Notes: generated by a model from the letters alone, not told the origin. Positions 17,426-25,252 are shown, counted from the first letter of the stretch. The stretch: DNA of 64,000 nucleotides from an uncultured Clostridia bacterium (GCA_945876435.1 CAMCOD010000003.1:45881-109880); one strand, 5' to 3'. Translations and numbers: made by a program.

Positions 17426-17746
17426 CTATTTCCCACTGAGTGAGCGCAAAACAAAGCTTTCTTCCTCCAACTGGGCTTTCAGTTCCATGATCAGACGGCA
17501 CTGCTGGCGGATATCGGCAGCTCTTTCTTCGCATTGTTCCCGTATTCTCTCCAGCCGACCGATGTAAAGGGCCACGCTGCGGTTGGACGGATCCTTTTCC
17601 CGAAGCATTTGCTGCTCCAGACAGGCCTTTTCATCCATTTTTTCAACGGTTTCCAACTGTTTCAGCAGCTCCGGGATCTTCCGCAGATACTCGCTGTAAA
17701 CCTCCATGCGGCAGCGTTCTTCCTGTGTATTCAGCAAACGTTCCAT
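17426..17746 (-). CDS. Small coiled-coil protein, function unknown
   Basis: 106 residues, highly charged (Glu, Arg, Lys, Gln) and predicted almost wholly helical, with long heptad-like stretches around MERLLNTQEERCRMEV and RLERIREQCEERAADIRQQ. No membrane segment and no recognised domain. ATG at 17746 has GGAGG 6 nt upstream; an extension to 17893 has no binding site and is rejected. Divergent from the FakA-C-like gene. No terminator was found after it. Confidence 0.65.
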   Translation of the reverse strand: MERLLNTQEERCRMEVYSEYLRKIPELLKQLETVEKMDEKACLEQQMLREKDPSNRSVALYIGRLERIREQCEERAADIRQQCRLIMELKAQLEEESFVLRSLSGK

Positions 17747-17836
17747 AAAGCACCTCCAGCATAATTTTCTGCTTTCAGTATAACGCAGCCACAGCAAAAA
17801 GTCCATGACTAAGCTGTAAACATCGAAGCCATTCCC

Positions 17837-17865
17837 TTGTCTTTTCCATTTTTCCATGTTAGAAT
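17837..17865 (+). promoter_or_regulatory. Promoter of the FakA-C-like gene
   Basis: TTGTCT, 17-nt spacer, TAGAAT; predicted start about 17872, only ~20 nt before the ATG at 17892. Confidence 0.6.
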
Positions 17866-17891
17866 GAGGGAAAAAGGAAAGGAGACTGGCC

Positions 17892-18143
17892 ATGCTGGAC
17901 TATCGCTTTGACACGCAGCTTTTGATTGAGGGAGAACAGCTTTCGGAAGACAGCATCCACGAACATATTCTTCAAACCATTCCCGGTGACTGTCTGCTGG
18001 TGGTGGGGGATGATACCCTGATCAAAGTTCATTACCACACGAACCTTCCCTGGAAAGTTTTGGAGTATGCCGCCTCTTTGGGCGACATCCATGATATTAT
18101 CGTGGAAAATATGGAGCGTCAAACCAATGACCTTCACGGATAA
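17892..18143 (+). CDS. Orphan FakA/YloV C-terminal-like domain
   Basis: 83 residues. The central GDCLLVVGDDTLIKVHYHT, then PWKVLEYAASLGDIHDIIVENM, closely follow the segment near the middle of the C-terminal region of FakA/YloV (DAK-like fatty-acid kinase), where full-length proteins read GDSLVVVGDD-L-KVHVHT-PGKVLEYA. Here the segment is a stand-alone gene with its own promoter, AAAGGAG Shine-Dalgarno and terminator, without the DhaL-like kinase domain. It may be a regulator or partner of a FakA/FakB system; that is inference. The short length is real, since the reading frame is bracketed by signals. Confidence 0.75.
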   Translation: MLDYRFDTQLLIEGEQLSEDSIHEHILQTIPGDCLLVVGDDTLIKVHYHTNLPWKVLEYAASLGDIHDIIVENMERQTNDLHG

Positions 18144-18150
18144 GTCGACA

Positions 18151-18186
18151 AAAAGAGCCAGCCGCAGATGCGGCTGGCTCTTTTTC
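18151..18186. terminator. Bidirectional terminator
   Basis: Perfect 17-bp inverted repeat AAAAAGAGCCAGCCGCA / TGCGGCTGGCTCTTTTT between two convergent genes. Confidence 0.95.
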
Positions 18187-18202
18187 GCTTATTTTTAAGA
18201 CA

Positions 18203-18856
18203 TTAAGCTTTGTTGAACATGGATTTCGGCACACCGCAGATGGGGCATTTGTAATCCTCCGGCTCATCGGCAATATCCCCTTCGTGGACATAGCCGCAGA
18301 TGGAGCAGACATACTTCACTTCCTCTTTTTCCGCCGGTTTTTCTGCTTCCTCCGGCACATAGGTAGGAGCGTTTTTCGGTGCTCCGCCCTTGATCACTTC
18401 ATGATAGTAACGATAGGTCATTGGAGGCAGAGAATTTCCTTCCGTTGCTTCCTTTACTGCCGCCAAAATGATCATATGGGTACCCGCGTCGGTCATGGAA
18501 ACCACATCACAGGTAAAACCGCCGCAGCAGTTTTCCTCCAACACCGGCAAACCATCCACCATGGTATAGTTCAGCTCTGTCAGCTTGTCATGGTCACGGC
18601 CGCTGGTAAAGCCCAGGTTGGTAATAACCTTACGAGGGCTTTCTTCCGACAGGATGGACACGCTGAAACGTCCGCTGTTTTTGATGACCTCATAGGTATA
18701 ATTGTCCTTGTTCATGCTGATGGCAACCATAGCCGGCTGGCTGGTGATCTGGAAAACAGTATTGACAATACAGCCGGTAGGACGCTGGCCGTCCATGGCA
18801 AGAATGCTGTATACGCCATAGGACAATTTTCTCATTGTGCTGCTGATTAAACTCAT
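18203..18856 (-). CDS. Flavin reductase-rubredoxin fusion (high-molecular-weight rubredoxin, Hrb)
   Basis: 217 residues. Residues 1-~155 form an FMN-binding flavin-reductase-like domain ([42 protein letters not shown]). A short acidic linker is followed by a C-terminal rubredoxin with CSICGY and CPICGV iron-ligand cysteines. The rubredoxin is of the short type seen in rubrerythrins. In acetogens and clostridia, Hrb passes electrons to flavodiiron or superoxide-reductase systems. It lies 39 nt downstream of desulfoferrodoxin, so both should share the regulated promoter at 19326-19354. Confidence 0.92.
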   Translation of the reverse strand: MSLISSTMRKLSYGVYSILAMDGQRPTGCIVNTVFQITSQPAMVAISMNKDNYTYEVIKNSGRFSVSILSEESPRKVITNLGFTSGRDHDKLTELNYTMVDGLPVLEENCCGGFTCDVVSMTDAGTHMIILAAVKEATEGNSLPPMTYRYYHEVIKGGAPKNAPTYVPEEAEKPAEKEEVKYVCSICGYVHEGDIADEPEDYKCPICGVPKSMFNKA

Positions 18857-18895
18857 AATGTGCCTCCTTCATCAACTTCTGCAGGGTTTCATTCC

Positions 18896-19273
18896 CTACA
18901 GCTCTTTTACCCAAAGCCCGTGGAGATTGCAGTAGCTGTAAACCGCTTTGGCTTTGTCATCATCAGACACCAGGAATCGAGCTTTCGGCTCATCCTCCGG
19001 ATTCAGGTAGCGGAATTGTCCGCCTTTTTCTGTTTCCAGATAGATCCATCCAATGTGATGCTCCGCACTCATGGGATGAATGACGCTGCCTACAACAGCG
19101 GTAACACAGTTTCCTTCTGCGGTTACTTCCGGAATATGTTTTTCAACCGCGGCTTCCGTGGCGTTGGCTTTCAGTTCCTCCATTGGCTTGCCGCAGCAGA
19201 ACAGCTTACCGAAAGCTTCCGTATTCTCCTGGACGATTTTTCCACAGATTGGGCATTTATAGAATTTTTTCAT
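18896..19273 (-). CDS. dfx: Desulfoferrodoxin (two-iron superoxide reductase)
   Basis: 125 residues. The N-terminal desulforedoxin domain holds center I ligands C7, C10, C26 and C27. The C-terminal SOR domain supplies center II: H46 within EKHIP, H66, H72, C115 and H118, with E44/K45 as the active-site pair. It reduces superoxide to hydrogen peroxide without making oxygen, the usual anaerobe strategy, using electrons from rubredoxin, which fits the Hrb gene directly downstream. The promoter is an exact TTGACA-17-TATAAT embedded in inverted repeats. Confidence 0.97.
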   Translation of the reverse strand: MKKFYKCPICGKIVQENTEAFGKLFCCGKPMEELKANATEAAVEKHIPEVTAEGNCVTAVVGSVIHPMSAEHHIGWIYLETEKGGQFRYLNPEDEPKARFLVSDDDKAKAVYSYCNLHGLWVKEL

Positions 19274-19293
19274 AAAAATTATCCTCCCTTTAT

Positions 19294-19380
19294 TTATTGA
19301 GAATCATTCCTGATTCTTTTTCTTTATTATAAAATAAACAGGAATGATTGTCAATAATAAAAATAGGAATAATTCTTATT
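19294..19380 (-). promoter_or_regulatory. dfx promoter with three Fur/PerR-like boxes
   Basis: On the minus strand TTGACA (19354-19349), 17-nt spacer, TATAAT (19331-19326) is a perfect sigma-A promoter. Three copies of a GAAT-n-ATTCCT core overlap or flank it: 19294-19315, 19336-19357 (inverted copy of the first, 20 of 22 positions) and the palindrome at 19362-19380. These resemble 7-1-7 boxes of Fur-family regulators, PerR being the expected one for a superoxide reductase. Confidence 0.75.
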
Positions 19381-19386
19381 TTAACT

Positions 19387-19881
19387 TTAAAATCCCCGGT
19401 ACTCCTGCATCTTGACAATATTGCAGACGATGTTTTTACCATTTATGTCGATGATACCGTAAGTGGGATAGAGCGAATCCCGCGGACAGGAAATGCTGCC
19501 GGGATTCATAATGTATAAACCGTCGTCATACTCTACATGGGATACATGCGTATGTCCGTAAAGGACGACACGGGCTTCTTTTTCCCTTGCTCCCAATTTC
19601 AGCTCGTCCAAATCGAATTTAACCTGCCAATGGTGACCATGGGTCATCATGATCTTTACTTCTTTTACCCAGGAATAAGCGGTGGATTCCTCGCTTGCGC
19701 TATAGTCACAGTTGCCCCGAACACACCAATACTCCTTATTGGGGTATTTGCTCATGAGACGTTTAAATTCTTCCAGTCCATCGCCCAGATGGATGAACAG
19801 CTTGGCAGACTTTTGCTGCTCCACTGCCGCTTCCATCGCCGGCGTGATACCGTGGGAATCGGAAAAAACAACAATTCGCAT
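19387..19881 (-). CDS. YfcE/MJ0936-family metallophosphoesterase
   Basis: 164-residue calcineurin-like phosphodiesterase. Metal-binding blocks are FSDSHG (6-11), HLGDGLEE, RGNCD, THGHHW and YGHTHVS followed by NPGS. Family members hydrolyse phosphodiester substrates in vitro; the natural substrate is not known. ATG at 19881 has AGGAGG upstream. It sits 13 nt after the small cysteine-rich gene and is likely co-transcribed with it. Confidence 0.92.
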   Translation of the reverse strand: MRIVVFSDSHGITPAMEAAVEQQKSAKLFIHLGDGLEEFKRLMSKYPNKEYWCVRGNCDYSASEESTAYSWVKEVKIMMTHGHHWQVKFDLDELKLGAREKEARVVLYGHTHVSHVEYDDGLYIMNPGSISCPRDSLYPTYGIIDINGKNIVCNIVKMQEYRGF

Positions 19882-19894
19882 GGAATTCCTCCTG

Positions 19895-20080
19895 TTAGTT
19901 CTGCTTACGGACAATTTTATATTCGTCGTACAGTTGATAATATGGACAATCATAACAGGAGCCGGACAAAAAACGGTACATCTCGTCCTCATCCAGATTG
20001 ACCTCACAGCAGTAACAATCCCATTCATCATCATAAGCATAATGAACACAGGTTTCACAGCTGGTTTGCTTTCCTGCCAT
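19895..20080 (-). CDS. Small cysteine-rich protein (DUF6472-like)
   Basis: 61 residues with six cysteines (CETC-x2-H, CYCC and SCYDC), many Asp/Glu and aromatic residues, and the C-terminal EYKIVRKQN. It resembles DUF6472, a clostridial family often beside YfcE-type phosphoesterases. The Cys/His spacing suggests a metal-binding knuckle; this is inference. AAAGGAGG lies 7 nt before the ATG. Confidence 0.75.
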   Translation of the reverse strand: MAGKQTSCETCVHYAYDDEWDCYCCEVNLDEDEMYRFLSGSCYDCPYYQLYDEYKIVRKQN

Positions 20081-20125
20081 AACCGTACCTCCTTTTGTTT
20101 TTTACTTATTTTGCTTTACAGGAAT

Positions 20126-20134
20126 AGTATACCA
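20126..20134 (-). promoter_or_regulatory. Extended -10 promoter for the DUF6472-yfcE pair
   Basis: Minus-strand TGGTATACT, an extended -10 with a weak TTCATG -35. Predicted leader ~40 nt. Confidence 0.45.
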
Positions 20135-20271
20135 TGAAATCGCCTTCCATGAACATTTCTACAAAAATTATTCTTTCTGCAACTTTTTCTGTTTTCCTGA
20201 ATAAAATGAAACTGTACTTTCCCATTTATCCATCATTATCAATACACAATCAATACACAGGCGGTGATTTT

Positions 20272-20526
20272 ATGCCAAATCCCATCCACTTGACCCCGGC
20301 CCAAACGGAAGCACTGATCCAATCCCTGGCTCAACAGCTTCACTGTGACCCCAATACTCTGCGGCAACAGCTGCAAAGCGGCAATATCAGCGGTATTGCC
20401 AACTCCATGGGCGGCGATGCTGCCCGGCAGGTACAACAGCTGCTGAAAAACCCCCAACAGCTTCAGCAGGCTATGAATTCCCCGGAGATGAAGGAGCTTC
20501 TCCGGCGTATTCAAGGTCAAAAATAG
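20272..20526 (+). CDS. Small Gln-rich protein, gene 1 of an unrecognised module
   Basis: 84 residues, soluble, Gln/Leu rich and predicted helical: LTPAQTEALIQSLAQQL, then QVQQLLKNPQQLQQAMNSPEMKELLRRI. I do not recognise the family. The NPQQLQQ/NSPEMKELL repeat echoes DPQSMQLIQNM near the start of the next protein, so the two may share ancestry or bind each other. ATG at 20272 follows AGGCGGTGA, 4 nt away; an in-frame start at 20134 lacks a binding site. The gap 20081-20271 has only the divergent promoter. Confidence 0.7.
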   Translation: MPNPIHLTPAQTEALIQSLAQQLHCDPNTLRQQLQSGNISGIANSMGGDAARQVQQLLKNPQQLQQAMNSPEMKELLRRIQGQK

Positions 20527-20556
20527 AAAAAGGAAACCATCCGGAAAGGAGGAAGC

Positions 20557-21039
20557 ATGGAAGACCTTACCAGCCGCATCAATCAAATTCTCAACGATCC
20601 CCAAAGCATGCAGCTTATCCAAAATATGGCGCAAAATCTGGGTCTAAATCCGGCAGCTCCCCCTGCTGAGGCGCAGTCCATGGTTCCTGCACCGGCTTCC
20701 TCCCAAGCTCCGGCAGCCGCCAAAGCACCAGAAAACGGCGGCATTGATATCAATCAGTTGGTGGGAATGCTGGGGCAGCTGGGGCTGGGCCAGCAGAATC
20801 AGTCCCAGCCTCCTGCTCCTCCTCCCATCGACCTGAACACCATGATGCAGATTCAAAAAGCCATGCAGCTGTTCACCAACGGCAATAAAAGTGTGGATCT
20901 GCTGCGCTCCCTGCGCCCCCTTCTCTCCCAAAGGCGACAGCGGAAGGTGGATGATGCCATTCGGATCATGCAGTTGATCCAAATGCTGCCCATGCTGAAA
21001 GAATCCGGCCTGTTCGGTTCAGGAGGTGGTCTGTTATGA
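20557..21039 (+). CDS. Pro/Ala/Gln-rich protein, gene 2 of the module
   Basis: 160 residues. A helical N-terminus (residues 1-31), a Pro/Ala linker, a Gly/Gln segment (IDINQLVGMLGQLGLGQQNQ), a second Pro-rich linker, and a basic amphipathic C-terminal half (SLRPLLSQRRQRKVDDAIRI then MLPMLKESGLFG). No catalytic motif, signal peptide or clear membrane helix. AAAGGAGG is 7 nt upstream of ATG. It ends in a 4-nt ATGA overlap with gene 3, so synthesis of the two is coupled. Function unknown. Confidence 0.75.
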   Translation: MEDLTSRINQILNDPQSMQLIQNMAQNLGLNPAAPPAEAQSMVPAPASSQAPAAAKAPENGGIDINQLVGMLGQLGLGQQNQSQPPAPPPIDLNTMMQIQKAMQLFTNGNKSVDLLRSLRPLLSQRRQRKVDDAIRIMQLIQMLPMLKESGLFGSGGGLL

Positions 21040-21440
21040 AGTGGCAGAACGGCAATTACTCCCGGGACGACCTGAAGGCCATGCAGAAGGATGCCATGGA
21101 CCGGGTCAGGGAGATGCAGCGGCGGGCAGACGAGACCTTACGCCGCAGCAACAGCGCCATGGCTTCCGCTTCCCCTGCATCCAAACCGGCTCCACCCCCT
21201 TCCCCAGCGCCAAAAGCACCTGCGGAGCCGACCCCTGTGCCTCCGCCCGCCTCTCCAGCCGCTGCGGCTCCGTCTGGAATACATGCGGCAAAGCCCAGCG
21301 GCGGACGATTGTCTCAAATTCTGTCGGCAGCCGGTATGGATCAGGACCGACTGATCATTCTGGGGCTGTTGTTTGTTCTGTACAACGACGAGGAAGCCGA
21401 TCGACTGTTGCTTTTGGCTCTGTTGTACCTGCTTTTATGA
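21036..21440 (+). CDS. Pro/Ala-linker protein with hydrophobic tail, gene 3 of the module
   Basis: 134 residues. A charged helical N-terminus (NYSRDDLKAMQKDAMDRVREM), a ~45-residue Pro/Ala/Ser linker, then SGGRLSQILSAAGMDQDRL leading into a hydrophobic stretch LIILGLLFVLY and a final LLLLALLYLLL. The two hydrophobic pieces are separated by NDEEADR, suggesting a hairpin or interfacial tail at a membrane. No known family recognised. It overlaps gene 2 by 4 nt and is followed by a terminator. Confidence 0.75.
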   Translation: MKWQNGNYSRDDLKAMQKDAMDRVREMQRRADETLRRSNSAMASASPASKPAPPPSPAPKAPAEPTPVPPPASPAAAAPSGIHAAKPSGGRLSQILSAAGMDQDRLIILGLLFVLYNDEEADRLLLLALLYLLL

Positions 21441-21479
21441 CTTCCGCCGGAGATTTTCTTTCGGTGGAGGTCTTTTTTT
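21439..21479 (+). terminator. Terminator after the three-gene module
   Basis: 13-bp stem (GACTTCCGCCGGA / TTCGGTGGAGGTC, three G-U wobbles) followed by seven T. Confidence 0.9.
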
Positions 21480-21571
21480 GATTAAAGACCCTTCGAACCT
21501 CCAAGGCTCTTTTTGGATATAATGAAATGAATCCTGTTTTTACCGCAAACCCAACAAAGGAGGTACCATTT

Positions 21572-22669
21572 ATGTCCGAACGGAAGCCCTGCCACTTTTT
21601 TCTTGGAGCCAACAGTCCCCAGGGATTTTATTCTCTGTTTGATGAGCTGGAGTTCAGCCGCCAACCATGGCACATTTTCCTGATCAAAGGCGGCCCAGGC
21701 TGCGGAAAATCCACTTTTTTAAAGCATGTCGCCGCTTCTTATGAAGCCTCTTGTCCCCAAATGGAGTTGATTCCCTGTTCTTCGGATCCAGACTCTTTAG
21801 ATGCTGTCATCCTACCGGAGCTGCACCTGTCCCTTATGGACGCTACCGCTCCCCACGCCAAAGAAGCCGCTGTTCCGGCGGTCCGCCACACGATTTTATC
21901 CTTTGGGGATTATTTGGACGGTCTGGCTCTGCAGGAATACCGACGGGAGATCGAATCCATCTGCGCCTCCACACCGGAATACTATAAGCTGGCCGTATCC
22001 TATCTAACGGCGGCCCAGGCTTTCCTGCGAAACTCCTACCATATTGCCTCCTGCGCAGTGGATGAGGAAAAAATCGAAGGCTACGCCCAGCGCTTTGCCG
22101 CCAAGAGCTTCCGGCCAAGAGAAGGATTCGGCAGTGAAAAACGCCGCTTTTTGACTACTATCTGCTCCGAAGGTCTGGTCACTTTGGAAGAAACTCCGGC
22201 ACAGCTTTGCCGCAAACTGTATCTGATTGACGACGACTGCGGCGCAGTGGCGCACAGCCTGCTTTCTGCTCTTCGACGCTGCGCTTTGAAGGCTGGTCAT
22301 GAAGTGATCACCTGCACCTGTCCCATGGATCCAGAGCGGAAAATTGAGCATCTGCTGATCCCAACGGCTGGCATTGGCTTCTTGACCAGCAACCACTTCC
22401 ACCCTATGGAAGGCTGCGGTGCTGTCCGGAAGATCCATGCCCGCCGTTTCCAGGATCAAGAGCTGATGACCTGTAAAAAGAACCGTTTTGCCTATAACCG
22501 CAAAGCTGCCCAGACCCTGATCCAGCAAGCTGTTCTGCTTCTGGAAGAATCCCGTCAGCTTCACGACCATCTCGAGCGGCGATACACCGCTGCCATGGAT
22601 TTTGACGGCCTGAACAAACACTATCCCCAGCTCATGAAGCTGATCGGCGATTATTCTTCTGCCAACTGA
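21572..22669 (+). CDS. P-loop ATPase of the PRK06851 type
   Basis: 365 residues. A Walker A motif GGPGCGKST lies at about residues 38-46 after HFFLGANSPQGFYSLFDEL. The rest carries family-like segments (IPCSSDPDSLDAVILPEL, HEVITCTCPMDPERKIEHLLIP, GFLTSNHFHP). This resembles an uncharacterised clostridial/bacillar ATPase family (PRK06851) with two nucleotide-binding-fold halves. Substrate and partner are unknown. ATG at 21572 follows AAAGGAGG with 8-nt spacing. A terminator separates it from the upstream module, so co-expression is not assured. Confidence 0.8.
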   Translation: MSERKPCHFFLGANSPQGFYSLFDELEFSRQPWHIFLIKGGPGCGKSTFLKHVAASYEASCPQMELIPCSSDPDSLDAVILPELHLSLMDATAPHAKEAAVPAVRHTILSFGDYLDGLALQEYRREIESICASTPEYYKLAVSYLTAAQAFLRNSYHIASCAVDEEKIEGYAQRFAAKSFRPREGFGSEKRRFLTTICSEGLVTLEETPAQLCRKLYLIDDDCGAVAHSLLSALRRCALKAGHEVITCTCPMDPERKIEHLLIPTAGIGFLTSNHFHPMEGCGAVRKIHARRFQDQELMTCKKNRFAYNRKAAQTLIQQAVLLLEESRQLHDHLERRYTAAMDFDGLNKHYPQLMKLIGDYSSAN

Positions 22670-22672
22670 CAA

Positions 22673-22709
22673 ACAGCGAGCGAACCGTTTTTCCCGGTTC
22701 GCTCGCTGT
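22673..22709. terminator. Hairpin between convergent genes
   Basis: 15-bp inverted repeat ACAGCGAGCGAACCG / CGGTTCGCTCGCTGT with T-rich loop but no U-tract on either strand. Position between two stop codons suggests termination or transcript-end protection. Confidence 0.6.
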
Positions 22710-22719
22710 ACATTCAGGT

Positions 22720-23910
22720 TTATTTTACTTTCTCACTTTCTTCAAAGGCCTGCTTCAAATCGGCGATCAGACTGTCCACATTTTCCAGACCAACATGAAT
22801 GCGGATCAGATTGGCGGGCATTCCCAGAGAGCCTGCTTCTTCCTCACTCATTCCCACTGTGGGCATAACAACAAGACTCTCAAAACCGCCCCAGCTAACA
22901 CCAAACTGGAACATTTTCAGGGAATATACAAATTCTCTGGCCTGTTCCGGACTTCCGTTGTAAACAAAACTGATCAATCCATTGGTTCCCCGTAGATATT
23001 TGTCCACCAGATCCTTCTGCGGATGGCTGTCCAGACCCGGATAAAAGACCTGCTTAACCTGCGGCTGCTGTTCCAGCCATTTTGCCACCGTCAAACCGCT
23101 TTCACCGTGGACTTTCAGCCGAACCGGCAGGGTACGCAAGCCCCGAAGCAGCAGCCAAGCCTGATGCGGATCCATGCAGGCCCCCAGCAGCTCCCGCTCC
23201 TGCTGACAAATGCTTTCAATTCGCTCTTTGGAACCGGCAACGACGCCGGCAACAATGTCACTGTGACCACCCATATATTTGGAAGCCGTGTGACAAACCA
23301 GATCAATCCCATACTCCAGCGGATTCTGGTGCAGAGGGGTGGCGTAAGTATTGTCGATGGCCGTTCCGACGCCATGCTCCTTGGCAAGATCCGCAATCGC
23401 TTTCAGATCCTGCATGTACATCACCAGGCTGGACGGACTTTCCAGGTAAATCAAACTGGTGTTGGGGCGGAGCGCCTGACGAATCTCCTCCACATCGCTG
23501 CCATGAACAAAGGTCACGGTTACGCCGAACTTATCCGCCAGATATTTGGTCAAAAAAGTTCGGGTCGGACCGTAGATCGTGTGGGGGGCGATCACATGGC
23601 TGTCCTTTCTGACAAAATGAAGAATAGCCGCGGAGATGGCTGCCATACCGGAGGAAAAGCAAGCTGCCGCCTGAGCACCCTCCAAGGCAGCAATCTTTCT
23701 TTCCGCGACATCGACCGTCGGATTTGATACGCGGGTATAAACAAAACCGCTGTCTTTGATTCCGTTTTTCGGTGTTGGTTTCAGGAAAAGGGAATTCTGG
23801 AAGATTGGCGGCACGATAGCACCCATAAACTGGGCATATTCATCGCCCAAATGAGTACAAATATCTTCTTTGGTTTTATATTGCGCGTCCTGTGGTTTTA
23901 AAACAGCCAT
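22720..23910 (-). CDS. Cys/Met-metabolism PLP enzyme (cystathionine/methionine gamma-lyase family)
   Basis: 396-residue fold-type I PLP enzyme. Landmarks: YTRVSNPTVDVAERKIAALEG, CFSSGMAAISAA (phosphate-binding loop), AIDNTYATP and the PLP lysine in HTASKYMGGHSD, with GTNGLISF and SWGGFESLV near the end. Members include cystathionine gamma-synthase, cystathionine gamma-lyase and methionine gamma-lyase; the exact reaction cannot be assigned by eye. ATG at 23910 follows AAAGGGTG. msrA, upstream in the same direction by 62 bp, suggests a sulfur/methionine context. Confidence 0.88.
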   Translation of the reverse strand: MAVLKPQDAQYKTKEDICTHLGDEYAQFMGAIVPPIFQNSLFLKPTPKNGIKDSGFVYTRVSNPTVDVAERKIAALEGAQAAACFSSGMAAISAAILHFVRKDSHVIAPHTIYGPTRTFLTKYLADKFGVTVTFVHGSDVEEIRQALRPNTSLIYLESPSSLVMYMQDLKAIADLAKEHGVGTAIDNTYATPLHQNPLEYGIDLVCHTASKYMGGHSDIVAGVVAGSKERIESICQQERELLGACMDPHQAWLLLRGLRTLPVRLKVHGESGLTVAKWLEQQPQVKQVFYPGLDSHPQKDLVDKYLRGTNGLISFVYNGSPEQAREFVYSLKMFQFGVSWGGFESLVVMPTVGMSEEEAGSLGMPANLIRIHVGLENVDSLIADLKQAFEESEKVK

Positions 23911-23972
23911 AATAACACCCTTTCTGAAGGTTTTATATCTTGAATCCCCGATTCAAAAAGCCTACAAGCTTA

Positions 23973-24494
23973 TTATAAGTACTCCTTTGGGTCGATGCTG
24001 CCAACCCAGTCGATCAGATCCCATGGCACATGACAGTAGCCATTTGGGTTCTTGTCCAAATACTTCTGATGATATTCCTCGGCCGGCCAGAACTGTTCCA
24101 GCGGACAAACCTCTACTGCGATCGGTTTATCATAGTTCTTCTGCAGTTCATCGATGGAGGTCCGGATCACTTCTCTGTCTTCCGGACAGCAGTAGTACAC
24201 GCCAGTGCGGTACTGGCGGCCGATATCCTCGCCCTGCTGGTTGATCGATGTAGGGTCAATGATTTTCCAGAACAGACTGAGCAGTGTTTTCAGCGGCAGA
24301 GCGTCTGCGTCATAGGTGACATGCACAGTTTCCGCATGATCCGTATTTTCCTTACATACCTGCTGGTAAGTGGGATGTTCCGTTTTGCCATTGGCAAAGC
24401 CAACTTCTGTCTTCAGCACCCCTTTCACGGAAGACATATATTTTTCTGTGCCCCAGTAACAGCCTCCGGCCAGATAAATTTCCCGTTGATTCAT
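23973..24494 (-). CDS. msrA: Peptide-methionine (S)-S-oxide reductase
   Basis: 173 residues. The catalytic cysteine sits in AGGCYWGTEKY (GCYWG, where most MsrA have GCFWG), followed by VGFANG and HAETVHVTYD. The C-terminal region lacks the extra resolving Cys pattern of classical E. coli MsrA. It repairs methionine sulfoxide in proteins using thioredoxin-like donors. GGAGG upstream of ATG 24494. It follows plsC by 26 nt, so read-through is possible. Confidence 0.96.
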   Translation of the reverse strand: MNQREIYLAGGCYWGTEKYMSSVKGVLKTEVGFANGKTEHPTYQQVCKENTDHAETVHVTYDADALPLKTLLSLFWKIIDPTSINQQGEDIGRQYRTGVYYCCPEDREVIRTSIDELQKNYDKPIAVEVCPLEQFWPAEEYHQKYLDKNPNGYCHVPWDLIDWVGSIDPKEYL

Positions 24495-24520
24495 AAAGAA
24501 AACCTCCTGCGATTTTGATT

Positions 24521-25252
24521 TTATTCTTTTCTTTCCTGTAGCATATTTCGTTTTTCTTCAATCACAGAGCGCAGGCGTTCGCCCAGCGCTTTGATCTCTT
24601 CCCGGGACAGTTCTGCTGTTTCCACCGATGGAAGAACATGGACTTCAACCTTCGCCGGCTTAATCCAGTAATTGTTCTTTTCCATCAGCTTGTAGGTCCC
24701 TTCAATACAAACCGGAACGATCGGCACAGCGGCCCGGGTGGCCAGACGGATGGTTCCGCCTTTGAATTCACCGATATCGCCGCCTTTGCTGCGGGTACCT
24801 TCCGGGAAGATGATAACAGAATAGCCTTGCGCCAACAGTTCTCCAGCCTTTTTCAGGCAATCCATAGCCTGACGGGCATTCTCCCGGTCGATGAACAGGC
24901 AGTTCAGTTCCTCCATCCAGTCCCGCACCAACGGAATCTTCCGGATTTCCTTCTTCGCAATCATTGGATGCGGCTGATTCAGCTGGGACAGCAGCAGAGG
25001 AATGTCAAAATAGCCCTGATGGTTTGCCGCGAAAACACAGGGTCCATCCGGGATGTTCTCCAAACCGCTCACATGGATCTCCGCCCCTGCCAGTTTCAAC
25101 AGCCGGCTGGCCCATTTTTTCACCTGACGGCGAACAAGAGCATCGTGCCCAGCGATATCTCCCCGCTTTTTCAGGCGGCGGGCTTTATACAGCTCCGGCA
25201 GGGCACAAAGCAGATATAACCAAAAATAAATAAACCAGATAAGGGTACGCAT
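24521..25252 (-). CDS. plsC: 1-acyl-sn-glycerol-3-phosphate acyltransferase
   Basis: 243-residue membrane-associated acyltransferase that makes phosphatidic acid from lysophosphatidic acid. The catalytic block NHQGYFD places H78 and D83 (HX4D), and FPEGTR (149-154) is the substrate-binding block. An N-terminal hydrophobic helix (residues 3-18) anchors it. ATG at 25252 is chosen because AAAGGAG lies 8 nt upstream; the GTG at 25261 overlaps that site. Confidence 0.93.
   Translation of the reverse strand: MRTLIWFIYFWLYLLCALPELYKARRLKKRGDIAGHDALVRRQVKKWASRLLKLAGAEIHVSGLENIPDGPCVFAANHQGYFDIPLLLSQLNQPHPMIAKKEIRKIPLVRDWMEELNCLFIDRENARQAMDCLKKAGELLAQGYSVIIFPEGTRSKGGDIGEFKGGTIRLATRAAVPIVPVCIEGTYKLMEKNNYWIKPAKVEVHVLPSVETAELSREEIKALGERLRSVIEEKRNMLQERKE

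Noticed and set aside
20180-20271. Sigma-G promoter (TGAATA ... CATTTAT) before the three-gene module
   Set aside because: The spacer is 19 nt and the -10 matches poorly, so I do not claim it.
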